DNA of 64,000 nucleotides from Carnobacterium_A sp047553015 (GCF_047553015.1 NZ_CP180212.1:1-64000); one strand, 5' to 3'. Positions 27,478-35,728 are shown, counted from the stretch's first letter. The notes: generated by a model not told the origin, from the letters alone. Program-made: numbers and translations.

Positions 27478-27835
27478 TGTGGATAACAAATAATAAAAAG
27501 TTTTGGACATTGTGGATAAGTGCTGTAAAATAAGAAAAGAAAGAACTTGTGGATTATAAAGTTATCCACAAAATAAAAGGGGTGTTGTGGATGGAACTTA
27601 TTAAAGCATGCCAAGAACATATTGAGGAAGCTCTAGATGACGCTGTTTATGGAGGTTTTGAGTTGCCGGTTTTAAAGGCTTTTTTACCTGTGGATAAGTC
27701 GAACGATAAGTGTGCTTATTGTGAGGCGATACCTATATATGTGGTAGAGAACGGACATTCGCATACCATATGAAGTGGTCTAGTTGTGAACATGTGCATA
27801 ACTATTGTGGATAACTAATTGATAGAGGTGGATAA
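27478..27835. repeat. dense DnaA-box cluster around the rlmH upstream region
   Basis: Within 358 bases there are five perfect DnaA boxes: TGTGGATAA at 27478, 27511, 27689 and 27806, and TTATCCACA at 27562. One-mismatch forms lie at 27548, 27793 and 27827. Seven of eight are in the same orientation. One box lies inside the small CxxH/CxxC gene and the last overlaps the rlmH ribosome binding site. The density equals that of oriC itself. Clusters outside oriC can titrate DnaA or let it control transcription; which applies here is not known. Confidence 0.85.
27591..27773 (+). CDS. CxxH/CxxC small protein
   Basis: A 60-residue protein with ACQEH near the N-terminus (CxxH) and CAYC in the middle (CxxC), probably binding one metal ion. 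This pattern, size and location directly before rlmH match the BA_5709 CxxH/CxxC family of Firmicutes. ATG at 27591 is chosen because AAAGGGG ends eight bases earlier; GTG and TTG codons just upstream are inside the ribosome binding site. It carries a DnaA box at 27689-27697 within its coding sequence. Function is unknown. Confidence 0.82.
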   Translation: MELIKACQEHIEEALDDAVYGGFELPVLKAFLPVDKSNDKCAYCEAIPIYVVENGHSHTI

Positions 27836-27837
27836 CA

Positions 27838-28317
27838 TTGAATATTAAAATTATAACAGTCGGTAAATTGAAAGAGAAATATTTAAAAATGGGTATTGCT
27901 GAATACGTTAAAAGATTAGGCGCTTATTGTAAAATAGAGTTAATAGAAGTAGCAGATGAAAAAGCTCCAGAAAAATTAAGCGAAGCTGAGATGATCCAGG
28001 TAAAAGAAAAAGAAGGAGAGCGAATTTTAGCCAAAATCCCTGAGCAAGCTTTTGTATTCGCTCTAGCTATTGAAGGAGATCAACGAACATCAGAAAAATT
28101 TTCAAAAGAAATCGAGCAATTAGGTGTTCAAGGAAAAAGTAACCTTGTATTTGTTATCGGTGGTTCGTTAGGTTTAAGTGAGGCAGTTATGAAAAGAAGC
28201 AATACAAAGATTTCTTTTGGAAAGATGACTCTTCCCCATCAATTGATGCGATTAGTGTTGATTGAACAAATTTATCGTAGTTTTCGGATAATGAAGAATG
28301 AACCGTATCATAAATGA
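27838..28317 (+). CDS. rlmH: 23S rRNA (pseudouridine-1915 N3) methyltransferase RlmH
   Basis: A SPOUT-family methyltransferase that modifies pseudouridine 1915 in helix 69 of 23S rRNA. The 159-residue product contains LAIEGDQRTSEKFS, FVIGGSLGLSEAV and the C-terminal knot LPHQLMRLVLIEQIYRSFRI ending YHK, all conserved. The start is TTG at 27838, six bases after GAGGTGG (27825-27831), which also forms part of a DnaA-like box. The gene is the known integration site (orfX) of SCC elements in staphylococci; no such element is present here. Confidence 0.98.
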   Translation: MNIKIITVGKLKEKYLKMGIAEYVKRLGAYCKIELIEVADEKAPEKLSEAEMIQVKEKEGERILAKIPEQAFVFALAIEGDQRTSEKFSKEIEQLGVQGKSNLVFVIGGSLGLSEAVMKRSNTKISFGKMTLPHQLMRLVLIEQIYRSFRIMKNEPYHK

Positions 28318-28378
28318 TACTATTTTCAGAAAATAATTGACTTAATTTTAAATAAAAATAGTGGGAAATTAAAGAATA

Positions 28379-28420
28379 AAAATAGATGTCTATTGGTTAT
28401 TACCAACAGGCATCTATTTT
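28379..28420. terminator. bidirectional terminator between rlmH and the glyoxalase gene
   Basis: AAAATAGATG (28379-28388) pairs with CATCTATTTT (28411-28420), with an inner TTGGT/ACCAA pairing. The flanks are suitable on both strands, and the two genes converge on it. Confidence 0.8.
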
Positions 28421-28434
28421 AACTATTCAAACAA

Positions 28435-28815
28435 TTATTTGGCGCGCTTTACTTCAATGCGATAGCCATCAGGATCTGTTACAAAGAAATAGGTTGGTGT
28501 ACCACCTGAAAGTCCTCTTAATTCGCCTGTTTCATAAGCCGAAGCTGTACAAATTTCATGCATTTTTTCTAGATCACCGACAGCCACACCTAAATGACTG
28601 AAGCCATTTCCTACATTATAGGGCTCAGCATCATAATTATAAGTGAGCTCGATCTGTACAGAAGAACCGGGAGAATTCAGATAAACTAAATCAAACTTTT
28701 TTTCAGGGAATTCTCTGCGGCTAGCAACTTCAAAATTGAATAGATTAGTATAAAAGTCTAAAGTAGCATCAATATCTCTAATACGTAGGCAAATCTCAAC
28801 AAGTTCTTGTTTCAT
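28435..28815 (-). CDS. glyoxalase I-type VOC protein (lactoylglutathione lyase-like)
   Basis: A 126-residue vicinal-oxygen-chelate protein closely resembling bacterial GloA, which isomerises the methylglyoxal-glutathione adduct. Segments QIELTYNYDAEPYNVGNG, FSHLGVAV and DPDGYRIEV align with GloA. The predicted metal ligands are Glu56, His74 and Glu121; the first ligand, His5 in the E. coli enzyme, appears replaced by Glu7. The ATG at 28815 follows GGAGGATG; an in-frame ATG five codons upstream is part of that site. Glyoxalase II and a glutathione transferase are encoded within 3.5 kb, which supports a role in methylglyoxal detoxification. Confidence 0.8.
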   Translation of the reverse strand: MKQELVEICLRIRDIDATLDFYTNLFNFEVASRREFPEKKFDLVYLNSPGSSVQIELTYNYDAEPYNVGNGFSHLGVAVGDLEKMHEICTASAYETGELRGLSGGTPTYFFVTDPDGYRIEVKRAK

Positions 28816-29100
28816 AATATCATCCTCCAATACTGTCTTATCTTTATTCTAGCATGAATAGGTCATCTACGCATTTTATCAAACTGTCTTATCTTTTATA
28901 TTATTTTTTAATACACGATTAGGTAAAATCGTAGAGAGTACTAAAAGAGTCGAAAGATTTGTATCAAAATTATTGAGATAAAAATAGTCATGATAAAGGA
29001 TACGACTAATTTTTCCACAGATGGATGAGCTAAATTTTAGTTATATTGGTTTAGGAGTAGTATGATGAAGACATAAATGATTAGTATGAGGAGTGGTATA

Positions 29101-29889
29101 ATGACGGAATATACATTACCAAAAGTATGGCAGTGGGAAGAAGAGAACGCAAAAAAAGGTGGCAATCGTCCAACAGCAGGCAATCGTTTTGAACAAAAAT
29201 TACCAGTTGGGGAGGCTCCGTTCCAACTTTATTCATTAGGAACACCAAATGGTATTAAAGTTGCTATTATGTTTGAAGAGTTAAAGGAATTAGGCGTAGA
29301 GGGAGCAGATTATGATTTGTATGCGATTGATATCGGGAAAGGTGATCAATTTGGTTCAGAATTTGTCACAATTAATCCCAATTCTAAGATTCCTGCCCTT
29401 GTTGACCAAAGTCAAAGTCCTCGTCTAGAGGTTTTTGAATCAGGCTCTATTCTTCTTTATTTAGCTGAGAAATTTGAGCAACTGATTCCAACGGATATCC
29501 ATGGTCGGACCGAAACACTTAACTGGTTATTCTGGCAAATGGGAGCAGGCCCTTATGTTGGTGGAGGATTCGGCCACTTTTTCGCTTATGCTCCAGAGCC
29601 GTTGAAATACCCAATTGATCGGTTTACGATGGAAACGAAACGTCAATTAGATTTACTGGATAAAACCCTAGAAGAGCGCCCTTATATCGCAGGAGATAGC
29701 TACAGTATTGCAGATATTGCTATATGGTCTTGGTATGGTCTTTTAGCTTTAGGGAAATTGTATAAAGGTTCTTATGAATTTTTAAATATAGATGAATACC
29801 CTCATTTCTTAGAATGGTCTCATCGTATTGCAGAGCGACCGGGTGTTCAAAAAGGTTTAGAAGTAGAGTATCAACCACTTGGAGAGTAG
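29101..29889 (+). CDS. glutathione S-transferase family protein (YghU-like)
   Basis: A 262-residue transferase-fold protein with strong resemblance to the Escherichia coli disulfide-bond oxidoreductase YghU. It has a variable N-terminal extension (VWQWEEENAKKGGNRPT) and a thioredoxin-like domain with QLYSLGTPNGIKVAIMFEEL, NPNSKIPALVD and ESGSILLYLAEKF. An all-helical domain with ETLNWLFWQMGAGPYVGGG and DYSIADIAIW-type motifs follows. Start ATG 29101 has GAGGAG six bases before it. Homologues are uncommon in Gram-positive bacteria, many of which lack glutathione, so this gene suggests glutathione synthesis or import. Confidence 0.88.
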   Translation: MTEYTLPKVWQWEEENAKKGGNRPTAGNRFEQKLPVGEAPFQLYSLGTPNGIKVAIMFEELKELGVEGADYDLYAIDIGKGDQFGSEFVTINPNSKIPALVDQSQSPRLEVFESGSILLYLAEKFEQLIPTDIHGRTETLNWLFWQMGAGPYVGGGFGHFFAYAPEPLKYPIDRFTMETKRQLDLLDKTLEERPYIAGDSYSIADIAIWSWYGLLALGKLYKGSYEFLNIDEYPHFLEWSHRIAERPGVQKGLEVEYQPLGE

Positions 29890-30047
29890 ATTAAGAGTAT
29901 AGAAAAAGAGAAATTGTTTTAAAATACTTTCTTTTTTTCTATAATCTATTTTTGTGGTGAAAATAACAGAAAAAATTTTTATATTTAATAAACTTAGCGT
30001 GTTATAATATCCTTAGATACTAAATTTTTAACAGAGGAGAATAAAAA

Positions 30048-30437
30048 ATGAAAGAGATTTATTATAAAAAAGATTTATCAAAATTAGATTCTTTTAAAGA
30101 AAATGTCAGAAAATACGTCGTTTCAAAAGATTATGAACTTCAAGAGCAAGAGGGCAATCAGTTAGAATGGGTCTGTCAGATAAAAAAAGAGAGTAAGTGG
30201 ACTTTAGGCATTGGTAGTAAGGCTTTAACTATCGTAGTTGAGGATTTTTCAGATAATTTAATAAAAGTGAAAATCGGTGAAGGTAAGTGGCTTTCTAAAA
30301 TTTCAGGTGGGCTGATTACGACTGTCGTATCTGGTCCTTTATTTTTATTAGCTGCACCAACGACAGCACTAGGAGTTATTGGACAAGTCAAACTCACCTC
30401 AGAAATTGTTTCGTTAGCAGATTTAAATCTTAAATGA
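30048..30437 (+). CDS. small protein of unknown function with C-terminal hydrophobic segment
   Basis: A 129-residue protein that I do not recognise. The N-terminal 85 residues are polar and could fold as an alpha/beta domain (KVKIGEGKWLSKISGG near the end). A hydrophobic stretch follows at about 87-112 (GLITTVVSGPLFLLAAPTTA), rich in Gly, Ala and Thr, which may be a membrane hairpin. A GAGGAG ribosome binding site and a terminator directly after the stop make it a real single-gene unit. No function is proposed. Confidence 0.7.
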   Translation: MKEIYYKKDLSKLDSFKENVRKYVVSKDYELQEQEGNQLEWVCQIKKESKWTLGIGSKALTIVVEDFSDNLIKVKIGEGKWLSKISGGLITTVVSGPLFLLAAPTTALGVIGQVKLTSEIVSLADLNLK

Positions 30438-30448
30438 ATAGATGAATG

Positions 30449-30480
30449 AGACTTGTTTTTTTGTGAACAAGTCTTTTTTA
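30449..30480 (+). terminator. intrinsic terminator after the unknown 129-residue gene
   Basis: AGACTTGTT (30449-30457) pairs with AACAAGTCT (30466-30474), followed by six T residues. Confidence 0.88.
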
Positions 30481-30598
30481 TTTTATACTAATGATGAGTC
30501 ACTAATTAGTAGTTTAGTAGAACAATCTCAACGGTACTTTTGAAAAACAGTCAAAAAGAATAAAATAGATATAGATATACAAATAAGGAGGAAAAAAG

Positions 30599-31075
30599 AT
30601 GATAGTAAATCTTGAAGAATTTTTAAGAAGTCATTCTATTTATTTTGAATTGTACAATCATAATCCTATTTATACAAATGAAGATGCTGTAATAATGAAA
30701 GCAGAAAAAGGATTCACAGGTACGGAGACTAAAGCCCTATTTTTAAAAGGAAAATCCAAACAGTACTATTCATTTGTAACTTTTACAACGAAACGAACGG
30801 ATTTTAAGAAACTAAAGCAAGTTGTAGGCGAAAAAGTAGCTGTTGTGAAACAAGAGGAAATGGAAACGATCACTGGTCAAAAAGCAGGGGCAGTAACACC
30901 TTTAGGATATGAAAATACGATTCCGATAATAGTAGATGAAGAGCTTTTTAGACAAGAAAAACTCGTTTTTGCTCCTGCTAGACCTGACCAAACGATGGTT
31001 ATTTTAGCTAAAGATTTGAAAAAAATTATTGACTTGCTTGGGAATGAATTATTTAGCTATAATGAGGAGGGTTAA
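30599..31075 (+). CDS. YbaK/ProX-domain aminoacyl-tRNA deacylase
   Basis: A 158-residue protein of the YbaK/ProX editing-domain family, which removes wrongly attached amino acids from tRNA (often alanine or cysteine from tRNA-Pro). The core signatures are KALFLKGKSKQYY, KAGAVTPLGYENT and FAPARPDQTMVI. The length fits free-standing ProX-like editing proteins. AAGGAGG precedes the ATG. It ends two bases before the glyoxalase II start, so the two genes share a transcript, but no functional link is obvious. Substrate specificity cannot be read from the sequence. Confidence 0.87.
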   Translation: MIVNLEEFLRSHSIYFELYNHNPIYTNEDAVIMKAEKGFTGTETKALFLKGKSKQYYSFVTFTTKRTDFKKLKQVVGEKVAVVKQEEMETITGQKAGAVTPLGYENTIPIIVDEELFRQEKLVFAPARPDQTMVILAKDLKKIIDLLGNELFSYNEEG

Positions 31076-31077
31076 CG

Positions 31078-31779
31078 ATGGACATTTATCCAATAAAAGC
31101 TTTTTCTGATAATTATATTTGGGTTATTGAAGAAGGCACAGAGGCAGTAATAGTCGATCCAGGAGAAGCTAAAGGTGTGATAGGCTATTTAGCAGAAAAG
31201 AATTTAGAGTTGAAGGCTATCCTATTAACTCACAATCATGATGATCATATTGGAGGAGTCCAAGAAATTTTGGTAACGTATCCAGATATTTCTATTTATG
31301 GACCTGAAGAAACAAGTTCTTTAGTTAATCATGTCGTAGTTGAAGGCGACTCTTTTAATCTATTAAATGAACAGTTCAATGTAATAAAGACAGCTGGACA
31401 TACTGATGGTCATATTAGTTACTTAGCAAAAAAGATACTTTTTTGTGGAGATGCTTTATTTTCAGCAGGTTGTGGTCGAGTTTTTACAAAAGATTACCAA
31501 GCTCAATACGATGCCTTACAGAAATTTAATCAATTAGATGATGAGGTACTAGTATACGCAGCGCATGAATATACACAAACTAATTTACGTTTTTCGCAGG
31601 GTATAGAACCGTCTAATAAAGTGATTTCTGAAGCCTTAGCCAAAACCAATGAGTTGCGTGCAAAAGGACAACCTACCTTACCAACGACGATTGGGAGGGA
31701 GAAAAAAATCAATCTATTCCTCCAAGTAACTAGCTTAGAAGATTTTAAAGAACTGCGTCAAGCTCGTGACCATTTCTAG
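31078..31779 (+). CDS. gloB: hydroxyacylglutathione hydrolase (glyoxalase II)
   Basis: A metallo-beta-lactamase-fold thioesterase that releases D-lactate and glutathione from S-lactoylglutathione. The metal motif THNHDDHIGG (residues 51-60: His52, His54, Asp56, His57) is complete. TAGHTDGHISY, LFCGDALFSAGCGR and AAHEYTQTNLRF are diagnostic for glyoxalase II. At 233 residues it has a short C-terminal helical part. GAGGAGGG lies at the end of the upstream gene. With the glyoxalase I-like and transferase genes nearby it completes a glutathione-dependent methylglyoxal route. Confidence 0.92.
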   Translation: MDIYPIKAFSDNYIWVIEEGTEAVIVDPGEAKGVIGYLAEKNLELKAILLTHNHDDHIGGVQEILVTYPDISIYGPEETSSLVNHVVVEGDSFNLLNEQFNVIKTAGHTDGHISYLAKKILFCGDALFSAGCGRVFTKDYQAQYDALQKFNQLDDEVLVYAAHEYTQTNLRFSQGIEPSNKVISEALAKTNELRAKGQPTLPTTIGREKKINLFLQVTSLEDFKELRQARDHF

Positions 31780-31820
31780 AGCACCTTCTAAAGAAAAAAA
31801 GTCTAAATAGAATAAAAAAT

Positions 31821-31853
31821 AATAGCTAACAAAGACGATCTCTGTTAGCTATT
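31821..31853. repeat. inverted repeat before the transporter gene
   Basis: AATAGCTAACA (31821-31831) pairs with TGTTAGCTATT (31843-31853). An A-run follows on the plus strand, so a plus-strand terminator is unlikely. On the minus strand a T-run follows the stem, but no minus-strand gene ends here. It may be a weak terminator after gloB or an operator. Confidence 0.4.
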
Positions 31854-31885
31854 AAAAATATGCCGGAATTTGAAAAGGAGCTAGT

Positions 31886-32797
31886 ATGTTTTATTTAACG
31901 TTAGCCATTATCTGTAGTGCGTCGATTGCTCTCATTTTTAAATACACAGAAGGAACAAATGCAAATAGATACGTTATAACAAGTGCCAATTACTTTATTG
32001 CCTTTGCTATTAGTTTGTTTCTAATTTTTTCAAAAGGATTATTAGTGGGTATGACTCGTGAAAACTCATTTTTAAGTGAATTTTCTTTGTTAGCTAGTAA
32101 CAGTAATTATATTTTATCTCCTTATTCTAGTATGATATGGGGATTAATTATTGGAGGAATTTTTGGATCCTTCTTTTTTCTTTCGTTTGTCTACTATCAA
32201 AAAAGTATAAAGGAAAATGGGGTAGGAATTTCAGGTACAATTGCTAAATTAGGCATATTGATTCCAATGATTTTTTCAATCGTAATATGGAAAGAATTTC
32301 CTTCTACTATTCAATGGATAGGCATTATTCTATCTTTAGTTTCTATCTTAATTGTTAATTTATCACAGAAATCTCTTGAAACATTTGACGTTAAACCGAC
32401 TCTTATTTTCTTATTTATTTTTGGAGGGATGGCCGAGTTTTCAAGTAAGTTTTATCAAAAATATGCCTTAAATGATTACAAAGATATCTTTCTTTTTGCC
32501 CTATTTTTTGTAGCATTTTTAATTAGTATTTTCTATACGTTTAGAAAAAAAGGAGAAATAACGAAAAAAGATATACTCATAGGCTTTGCGGTAGGAATAC
32601 CTAACTTGTTTTCTTCTTATTTTTTAATTCTAGCATTAGCGACTTTAAAAACGTCTGTCGTATTCCCAATTTACAGCGCTGGGAGTATTGTACTAATTAA
32701 TATAGGTGGATTTTTACTATTTAAAGAAAAAATAGCCAAAAAAAATCAAGTAGCGATTATTTTGACGATTATTGCCTTAATACTAATTAATAGATAA
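31886..32797 (+). CDS. drug/metabolite transporter family permease (EamA type)
   Basis: A 303-residue integral membrane protein with about ten hydrophobic segments arranged in two repeats of five, the EamA/DMT architecture. Examples are FYLTLAIICSASIALIF at the N-terminus and VVFPIYSAGSIVLINIGGFL near the end. Conserved features of the family at the C-terminal repeat (a KTSVVFPIYS segment and FKEKI before the last helix) are present. A GAAAAGGAG ribosome binding site precedes the ATG. Substrate is not predictable. It stands alone, ending at a bidirectional terminator facing fabV. Confidence 0.85.
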   Translation: MFYLTLAIICSASIALIFKYTEGTNANRYVITSANYFIAFAISLFLIFSKGLLVGMTRENSFLSEFSLLASNSNYILSPYSSMIWGLIIGGIFGSFFFLSFVYYQKSIKENGVGISGTIAKLGILIPMIFSIVIWKEFPSTIQWIGIILSLVSILIVNLSQKSLETFDVKPTLIFLFIFGGMAEFSSKFYQKYALNDYKDIFLFALFFVAFLISIFYTFRKKGEITKKDILIGFAVGIPNLFSSYFLILALATLKTSVVFPIYSAGSIVLINIGGFLLFKEKIAKKNQVAIILTIIALILINR

Positions 32798-32800
32798 TGT

Positions 32801-32853
32801 AAAAAACGGTATGTATCAAAGAGACTAGACCCTCTTGATGCATACCGTTTTTT
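32801..32853. terminator. bidirectional terminator between the transporter and fabV
   Basis: AAAAAACGGTATG pairs with CATACCGTTTTTT, with inner ATCAA/TTGAT and GAG/CTC pairs. It has an A-run on one side and a T-run on the other. Confidence 0.92.
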
Positions 32854-32889
32854 GATAGATTGGTAAATAGGTGATTTAGATAGTGGAAA

Positions 32890-34086
32890 TTAATACTTCA
32901 ATGCTTTTAATTCTTCTAAAGTAACATCTTTTTCTACATAGTTTTCAACTAAGAAGCCACTTAAAACTGAAAATTCTTTGAAAAGCATATCATAAGCTGT
33001 CATATCAGATTTAAAGTTTTCTGCATTTATTTTTTGGACTAATGCCTTTGTTTTAGCTTGAATATCTTCATCAATTTCCCAGTTATCAGGTCTAAGTCGA
33101 TTAAACTCGTCGTACTCAGGTTTGCCACCATAAATCATTTCTCGGTAAATTCGATCTTGATGCATGATTGGTGTTTCGTGAGTACCTTGTTCGTCCATGA
33201 CTTTATAAAGCGCAATACAATAAACAGGGAAAAAAGGAATAACGGCACTTGCTTTAGTCGTAACAGCAGTTGCTACAACAATCTGAGCTTTACCATTGAT
33301 ATCAGATAGTAATGTATTGATATTATTTGCCTTTTCATCACAATCTGCTTTAGCAGAACCAAGAGTTGCTTGACCGTAATAAGAATGATTCAGTTCAGTT
33401 CCTAAATAAGAATAATTTGTTGTTAAAACACCATCAGCTAATACGTCCGCTTCTTTTAGTGCTTCCATCCATAATTGCCAGTCTTCTCCACCCATTACTT
33501 TTACCGTATCAGCAATTTCTTGATCCGTTGCGTAATCGAGTGTTTCAGTATAGTACAGTTGTTCTTGCATATCAATGGTTGGACCAACAACAGGTTCTCC
33601 GATAGCTTTAATAGAAGAGTGATAGACTTCTCCAGTATCAGGATCTTTTCTAACACCACTTGCCAGGCTATAAACGACTAAATCTATTTTACCACCAAAA
33701 TCATTTTTTATATAATCGATAACTTCTTGCTTACTTTCGTAGCTGAAAGCATCTTGAACAAAGTTTTTAGCAATTAATCCTTCTTTTTCAGCTTCTTCTC
33801 GAAACGCAATATTATTATACCAACCAGCTGTACCTAAATTTCTTTCACTTTTTGGACCTTTTTCAAAAGAAACACCAATTGTATCTGCTCCAGCTCCAAA
33901 AGCTAGACTAATTCGAGTAGCTAAACCATAACTTGATGATGCACCAACGATTAAAACTTTTTTTGCTCCTTCATAAGGTCCTTTCTTCTTTACATAATTA
34001 ATTTCATTCATTACTTCTTGCATGCATCCAACTGGATTTATGCCTAGTGCCACATTTCCACGTAATTTATGTTCAAATTTCAGCAT
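32890..34086 (-). CDS. fabV: trans-2-enoyl-ACP (CoA) reductase FabV
   Basis: NADH-dependent reductase that completes each cycle of type II fatty acid synthesis. The 398-residue product has the nucleotide-binding segment VLIVGASSSYGLATRISLAF at 45-64. The FabV active-site Y-x8-K pattern is Tyr237 to Lys246 in YGQATLGSAK. IDLVVYSLASGVRKDP is another family hallmark. FabV enzymes are inherently insensitive to triclosan, unlike FabI. It stands apart from any fab operon, so it may be an additional or alternative reductase to FabI or FabK encoded elsewhere. An AGGAGGT ribosome binding site precedes the ATG. Confidence 0.93.
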   Translation of the reverse strand: MLKFEHKLRGNVALGINPVGCMQEVMNEINYVKKKGPYEGAKKVLIVGASSSYGLATRISLAFGAGADTIGVSFEKGPKSERNLGTAGWYNNIAFREEAEKEGLIAKNFVQDAFSYESKQEVIDYIKNDFGGKIDLVVYSLASGVRKDPDTGEVYHSSIKAIGEPVVGPTIDMQEQLYYTETLDYATDQEIADTVKVMGGEDWQLWMEALKEADVLADGVLTTNYSYLGTELNHSYYGQATLGSAKADCDEKANNINTLLSDINGKAQIVVATAVTTKASAVIPFFPVYCIALYKVMDEQGTHETPIMHQDRIYREMIYGGKPEYDEFNRLRPDNWEIDEDIQAKTKALVQKINAENFKSDMTAYDMLFKEFSVLSGFLVENYVEKDVTLEELKALKY

Positions 34087-34723
34087 TGTGTGTTTACCTC
34101 CTATTTAAATCTTAGTAAGAATATAATACCAGAAAAAACTCTTTATCACTAAATAATCTAACTCTATTTCCTATTTTAAAAAATTAGATGCAATAAAATA
34201 TATTCTATTATTTGAATTATACTCAAAATTTTGTTAGTTAGCTTAAAGCATATTGATCTGAACGATAGACACAACTAGTATAGAAACTCTAAAATCTTGT
34301 TGAAAAGCTTAATGAGGAGAGATAAAAAGGAAAACGAGATAAAATTTTTACTTAAATAAACCTCCTAGCGACTAAATAAAATAATTAAAGCGATTACAAT
34401 TTAGGTTGTTAAATAGAAAAACTTCTGCTATATTTGTAACTACCAAATTCTTTGTTCAGTTCTTACCAATAGGTATTTTTTACTTATCAATTTTAAAAAT
34501 CATAGTTATTCTAAAGTAGAATCTAAGATAAGTATCATAACTAATCAATAAAATGAAGACGGTTGTATTATTAGTTTAATAACTTATAATGAATAGAAAC
34601 AACTAATTTTGACTAGTAAAAATTTCTGAACTTTTTTGCTATAGCTCAAGGGATAAGAAAAAATAAATTACAATTAAAAAAAGTAATTAAAATATAAACT
34701 AATTTAAGAAGGGATTTAATAAT
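34087..34723. other. long non-coding interval between fabV and add
   Basis: This 637-base, very AT-rich interval separates two divergent genes. No ORF with a ribosome binding site, no tRNA-like fold and no riboswitch was recognised. A TTTGA/TCAAA inverted repeat (34211-34227, seven-base spacer) resembles a FabT operator but has the wrong spacing. The promoters of both genes must lie here, but I could not choose a convincing -35 and -10 pair. Confidence 0.5.
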
Positions 34724-35728
34724 ATGGAAGAAAAAATCGTTCGCCAATTACCTAAAGTAGAATTACACTGTCATCTAGATGGTTCTGTCCCTATGGAAAC
34801 ATTAAAAAAATTAGCAGAAAAACAACAATTTGATTTAGCTTTACTTGATCAAATTAGTGCACCAGCAAAATGTACTAACTTGGTTGATTATTTAAAAGGT
34901 TTTGACATTATTCATCAGCTTATGCAAACGTATGAGCAATTAGAAGAGTCAGCCTACGCAACTGTTAAAGCTGCAGCTTTTGAGAATGTTCGCTACATGG
35001 AATTACGCTTTGCCCCGCTTTTGCATATTGAAGCAGATTTAACTGTATCAGAAGTTATCGCAGCAATCAGTGAAGGTGTTCGCCGCGCGATGGAGCAGTC
35101 TACTATCGTAGTAAATTTATTAATATGTGGGATGCGGCAGCATTCTAATGAAGACAATCTTGCGATGTTGTCTGAAGTTATGAAGACAAAAGAAGAATTA
35201 ATGGTTGGTTTTGATATGGCTGGTCCAGAACCCGATTTTGCAAACGATCACATTGAGCCTTTAACAACTTATGCAAAAGAAAATAAATTACAAATTACAC
35301 TTCACTCTGGTGAATGTGGTTGTGCTCATAATGTTGCCCAAGCGATACGCTTAGGAGCAAAACGTGTTGGACATGGGATAGCTATTCAAAAAAATGAAGC
35401 AACACAGGCACTTTGTTTAGAAAAAGAAACCATCATTGAAATGTGCCCAACGAGTAACATTCAAACCAATGCGGTTAAAGACTGGGAAGATTATCCCTTA
35501 GTCGATTTTTTAGAAAAAGGAATAAGTTGTTGCATCAATACAGATAATCGTACCGTTTCAAATACAACGTTGACGAAAGAATATATGCTATTAGCTGAAC
35601 ATACTGGAATTAGTTATCCAACAATGAAATTATTGAATCTAAATGGCTTAAAAGGTGCTTTCACGACTCCAGAGTTAAAAGAGCAGCTTTCCAAAGTAAT
35701 TGAGAAAGAGTACGCACCCTACATGTAA
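34724..35728 (+). CDS. add: adenosine deaminase
   Basis: Deaminates adenosine and deoxyadenosine to inosine forms in purine salvage. The 334-residue product has the zinc-binding VELHCHLDGS (His15, His17) at the N-terminus. MRQHSNEDN and the catalytic ITLHSGECG, the GHGIAI motif and INTDNRTVSNTTLTKEY near the C-terminus supply the remaining active-site residues. Length and order are normal. The AAGGGA ribosome binding site is moderate. It is a single gene with a terminator that sits just before the next coding region. Confidence 0.96.
   Translation: MEEKIVRQLPKVELHCHLDGSVPMETLKKLAEKQQFDLALLDQISAPAKCTNLVDYLKGFDIIHQLMQTYEQLEESAYATVKAAAFENVRYMELRFAPLLHIEADLTVSEVIAAISEGVRRAMEQSTIVVNLLICGMRQHSNEDNLAMLSEVMKTKEELMVGFDMAGPEPDFANDHIEPLTTYAKENKLQITLHSGECGCAHNVAQAIRLGAKRVGHGIAIQKNEATQALCLEKETIIEMCPTSNIQTNAVKDWEDYPLVDFLEKGISCCINTDNRTVSNTTLTKEYMLLAEHTGISYPTMKLLNLNGLKGAFTTPELKEQLSKVIEKEYAPYM

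Noticed and set aside
27838..28317. SCC-type insertion at rlmH (orfX)
   Set aside because: The gene end is followed by a terminator and ordinary genes; no recombinase or direct repeat is present.
28320..28337. TATTTTCAGAAAATA palindrome resembling a CodY box
   Set aside because: It lies right after rlmH between convergent genes, where no promoter is expected.
34211..34227. TTTGA/TCAAA inverted repeat upstream of fabV as a FabT operator
   Set aside because: The spacer is seven bases, not three as in known FabT sites.
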